This document shows, piece after piece, positions 5,395-6,406 of a stretch of DNA of 6,406 nt. Source of the stretch: a bacterium (GTDB lineage Bacteria; Krumholzibacteriota; Krumholzibacteriia; LZORAL124-64-63); contig JAUVBS010000126.1 in NCBI GenBank assembly GCA_030591105.1, forward strand, positions 1 to 6,406. Reading direction: 5' to 3'. Both the position numbers and the translations under genes were made by a program. Numbering within the stretch: position 1 is the stretch's first letter; each line of letters starts with the position of its first letter. Under the pieces are notes generated by a model. That model searched no databases. It saw nothing but the letters and a program-made list of their open reading frames with translations, and was not told where the DNA came from.

Positions 5395-6406
5395 ATGATA
5401 GCCGACTTGAGCAAGATTCGTAACATCGGGATCAGCGCCCACATCGATTCGGGCAAGACGACGCTGACCGAGCGGATCCTCTTCTATACCAAACGCATCC
5501 GCGCCATTCACGAGGTGAAGGGCAAGGATGGTATCGGCGCCACCATGGACAGCATGGATATCGAGCGTGAGCGCGGCATCACCATCCAATCGGCGGCGAC
5601 CTACTGCGAGTGGGACGGCCACCACGTCAACATCATCGACACTCCGGGCCACGTCGATTTTACCATCGAAGTCGAGCGGGCGTTGAAGGTGCTCGACGGG
5701 GCGGTTCTCGTGCTCTGTGCCGTCGCCGGCGTGCATAGCCAATCGATCACCGTCGACCGGCAGATGCGGCGCTACGGCGTACCGCGGCTAGCGTTCGTCA
5801 ACAAGTGCGACCGCTCCGGTGCGAACCCCATGCGGGTGACCGACCAACTACGCGAGAAGCTCGCGCACAACGCGGTGATGATCCAGCTGCCGCTCGGGCT
5901 CGAGGCCAAGCACGAGGGGCTGATCGACCTGATCCGGATGAAGGCCTACCGCTTTGCCGGGCCCAGTGGCGAAGAGGTCATCGAGGAGGAGATTCCCGCA
6001 CCGCTATTGGTCGAAGCCGAAGCGCGCCGTGAGCTGATGCTCGACACCGCGAGCCTGTTCAGCGACGAACTGACCGAGGCGATCCTCGAAGAAAGCGTGA
6101 CCGAAGATCTGATCCACGCAGCGCTCCGCGCCGGTACGCTCGCCGGCGAGTTGACGCCGGTTCTGCTCGGCAGTGCGTACAAGAACAAGGGAGTCCAGCC
6201 GCTGCTCGATGCGGTGGTGCGGTACCTGCCCGATCCGACCGACATCGACAACCAAGCGACCGAACTACTCGCCGAAGGCAAGGAGAGGCAGTTCATTCTG
6301 TCCAATGATCCGCAGGCCGATCTGGTGGCCCACTCCTTCAAGCTCGAAGACGGACCGTACGGTCAGCTGACCTACATCCGCATGTACCAAGGGACCGTCG
6401 GCAAGG
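5395..6406 (+). CDS. fusA: Elongation factor G, spdEFG1/mitochondrial-EFG1-like, 5' part
   Basis: Translational GTPase that moves tRNAs and mRNA on the ribosome; 337 codons are visible of about 690-700 usual for the family, and the frame runs off the window. The start ATG has AGGAAGAG at 5383-5390. GTPase motifs are G1 AHIDSGKT (15-22), G2 RGIT (60-63), G3 DTPGH (82-86), G4 NKCD (136-139) and G5 GSAYKNKG (259-266). Domain II begins near residue 300 ([19 protein letters not shown]). Ser in AHIDSGKT instead of Ala, the [14 protein letters not shown] insert before switch [11 protein letters not shown], and FKLEDGxYGQLTY are features shared with mitochondrial EF-G1 and the spdEFG1 subfamily of spirochaetes, planctomycetes and deltaproteobacteria. 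That subfamily typically does translocation, with a second paralogue for recycling. The Cys in NKCD differs from the NKMD/NKLD common in EF-Gs. It stands apart from the usual rpsL-rpsG-fusA-tuf operon on the upstream side. Confidence 0.96.
   Translation, partial: MIADLSKIRNIGISAHIDSGKTTLTERILFYTKRIRAIHEVKGKDGIGATMDSMDIERERGITIQSAATYCEWDGHHVNIIDTPGHVDFTIEVERALKVLDGAVLVLCAVAGVHSQSITVDRQMRRYGVPRLAFVNKCDRSGANPMRVTDQLREKLAHNAVMIQLPLGLEAKHEGLIDLIRMKAYRFAGPSGEEVIEEEIPAPLLVEAEARRELMLDTASLFSDELTEAILEESVTEDLIHAALRAGTLAGELTPVLLGSAYKNKGVQPLLDAVVRYLPDPTDIDNQATELLAEGKERQFILSNDPQADLVAHSFKLEDGPYGQLTYIRMYQGTVGK

Noticed and set aside
1..6406. CRISPR array, insertion sequence, toxin-antitoxin pair or other defence system
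   Set aside because: No regularly spaced repeats, transposase, integrase or paired small genes are visible on either strand.

Overview
The window reads as a high-GC bacterial chromosome segment. Six protein genes and one RNA gene can be supported. They are the 3' part of an NADP-type glutamate dehydrogenase, a single-domain STAS protein, the tmRNA gene ssrA, an AT-richer membrane protein of unknown function, a class II fructose-bisphosphate aldolase, 2-amino-3-ketobutyrate CoA ligase, and the 5' part of an elongation factor G. The EF-G has the residues typical of the spirochaete/planctomycete/deltaproteobacterial EF-G branch (spdEFG1), which also resembles mitochondrial EF-G1. This is the best taxonomic clue: it points to a deltaproteobacterial, myxobacterial or planctomycete-like host, without fixing the phylum.

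Layout. Bases 1-987 (+): end of gdhA, closed by a strong intrinsic terminator. Bases 1140-1508 (-): STAS gene, convergent with gdhA and divergent from ssrA; the 166-base gap between STAS and ssrA carries a plausible promoter in each direction and palindromes that could be operators. Bases 1675-2027 (+): complete tmRNA with encoded CCA, G3-U wobble, recognisable first pseudoknot and a proteolysis tag deduced as (A)DEANFALAA. Bases 2101-2658 (-): two-TM orphan protein of about 46% GC, ending only 73 bases from the tmRNA 3' end, a classic integration hot spot. Bases 2659-2944: non-coding, with mutually exclusive hairpins and a 15-base palindrome before the aldolase. Bases 2945-3967 and 3998-5197 (+): fba and kbl, 30 bases apart, probably one transcript. 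Bases 5198-5394: leader with a repeated GC-rich element, a strong hairpin and a possible promoter. Bases 5395-6406 (+): EF-G, running off the window.

Function. Most of the window is core metabolism (ammonia assimilation, glycolysis/gluconeogenesis or Calvin cycle, threonine/glycine catabolism) and translation (ribosome rescue, translocation). I see no defence system, CRISPR array, integrase or transposase. The least ordinary parts are the orphan membrane gene beside ssrA and the structured, palindrome-rich intergenic regions. I did not find a clear new multi-gene system.
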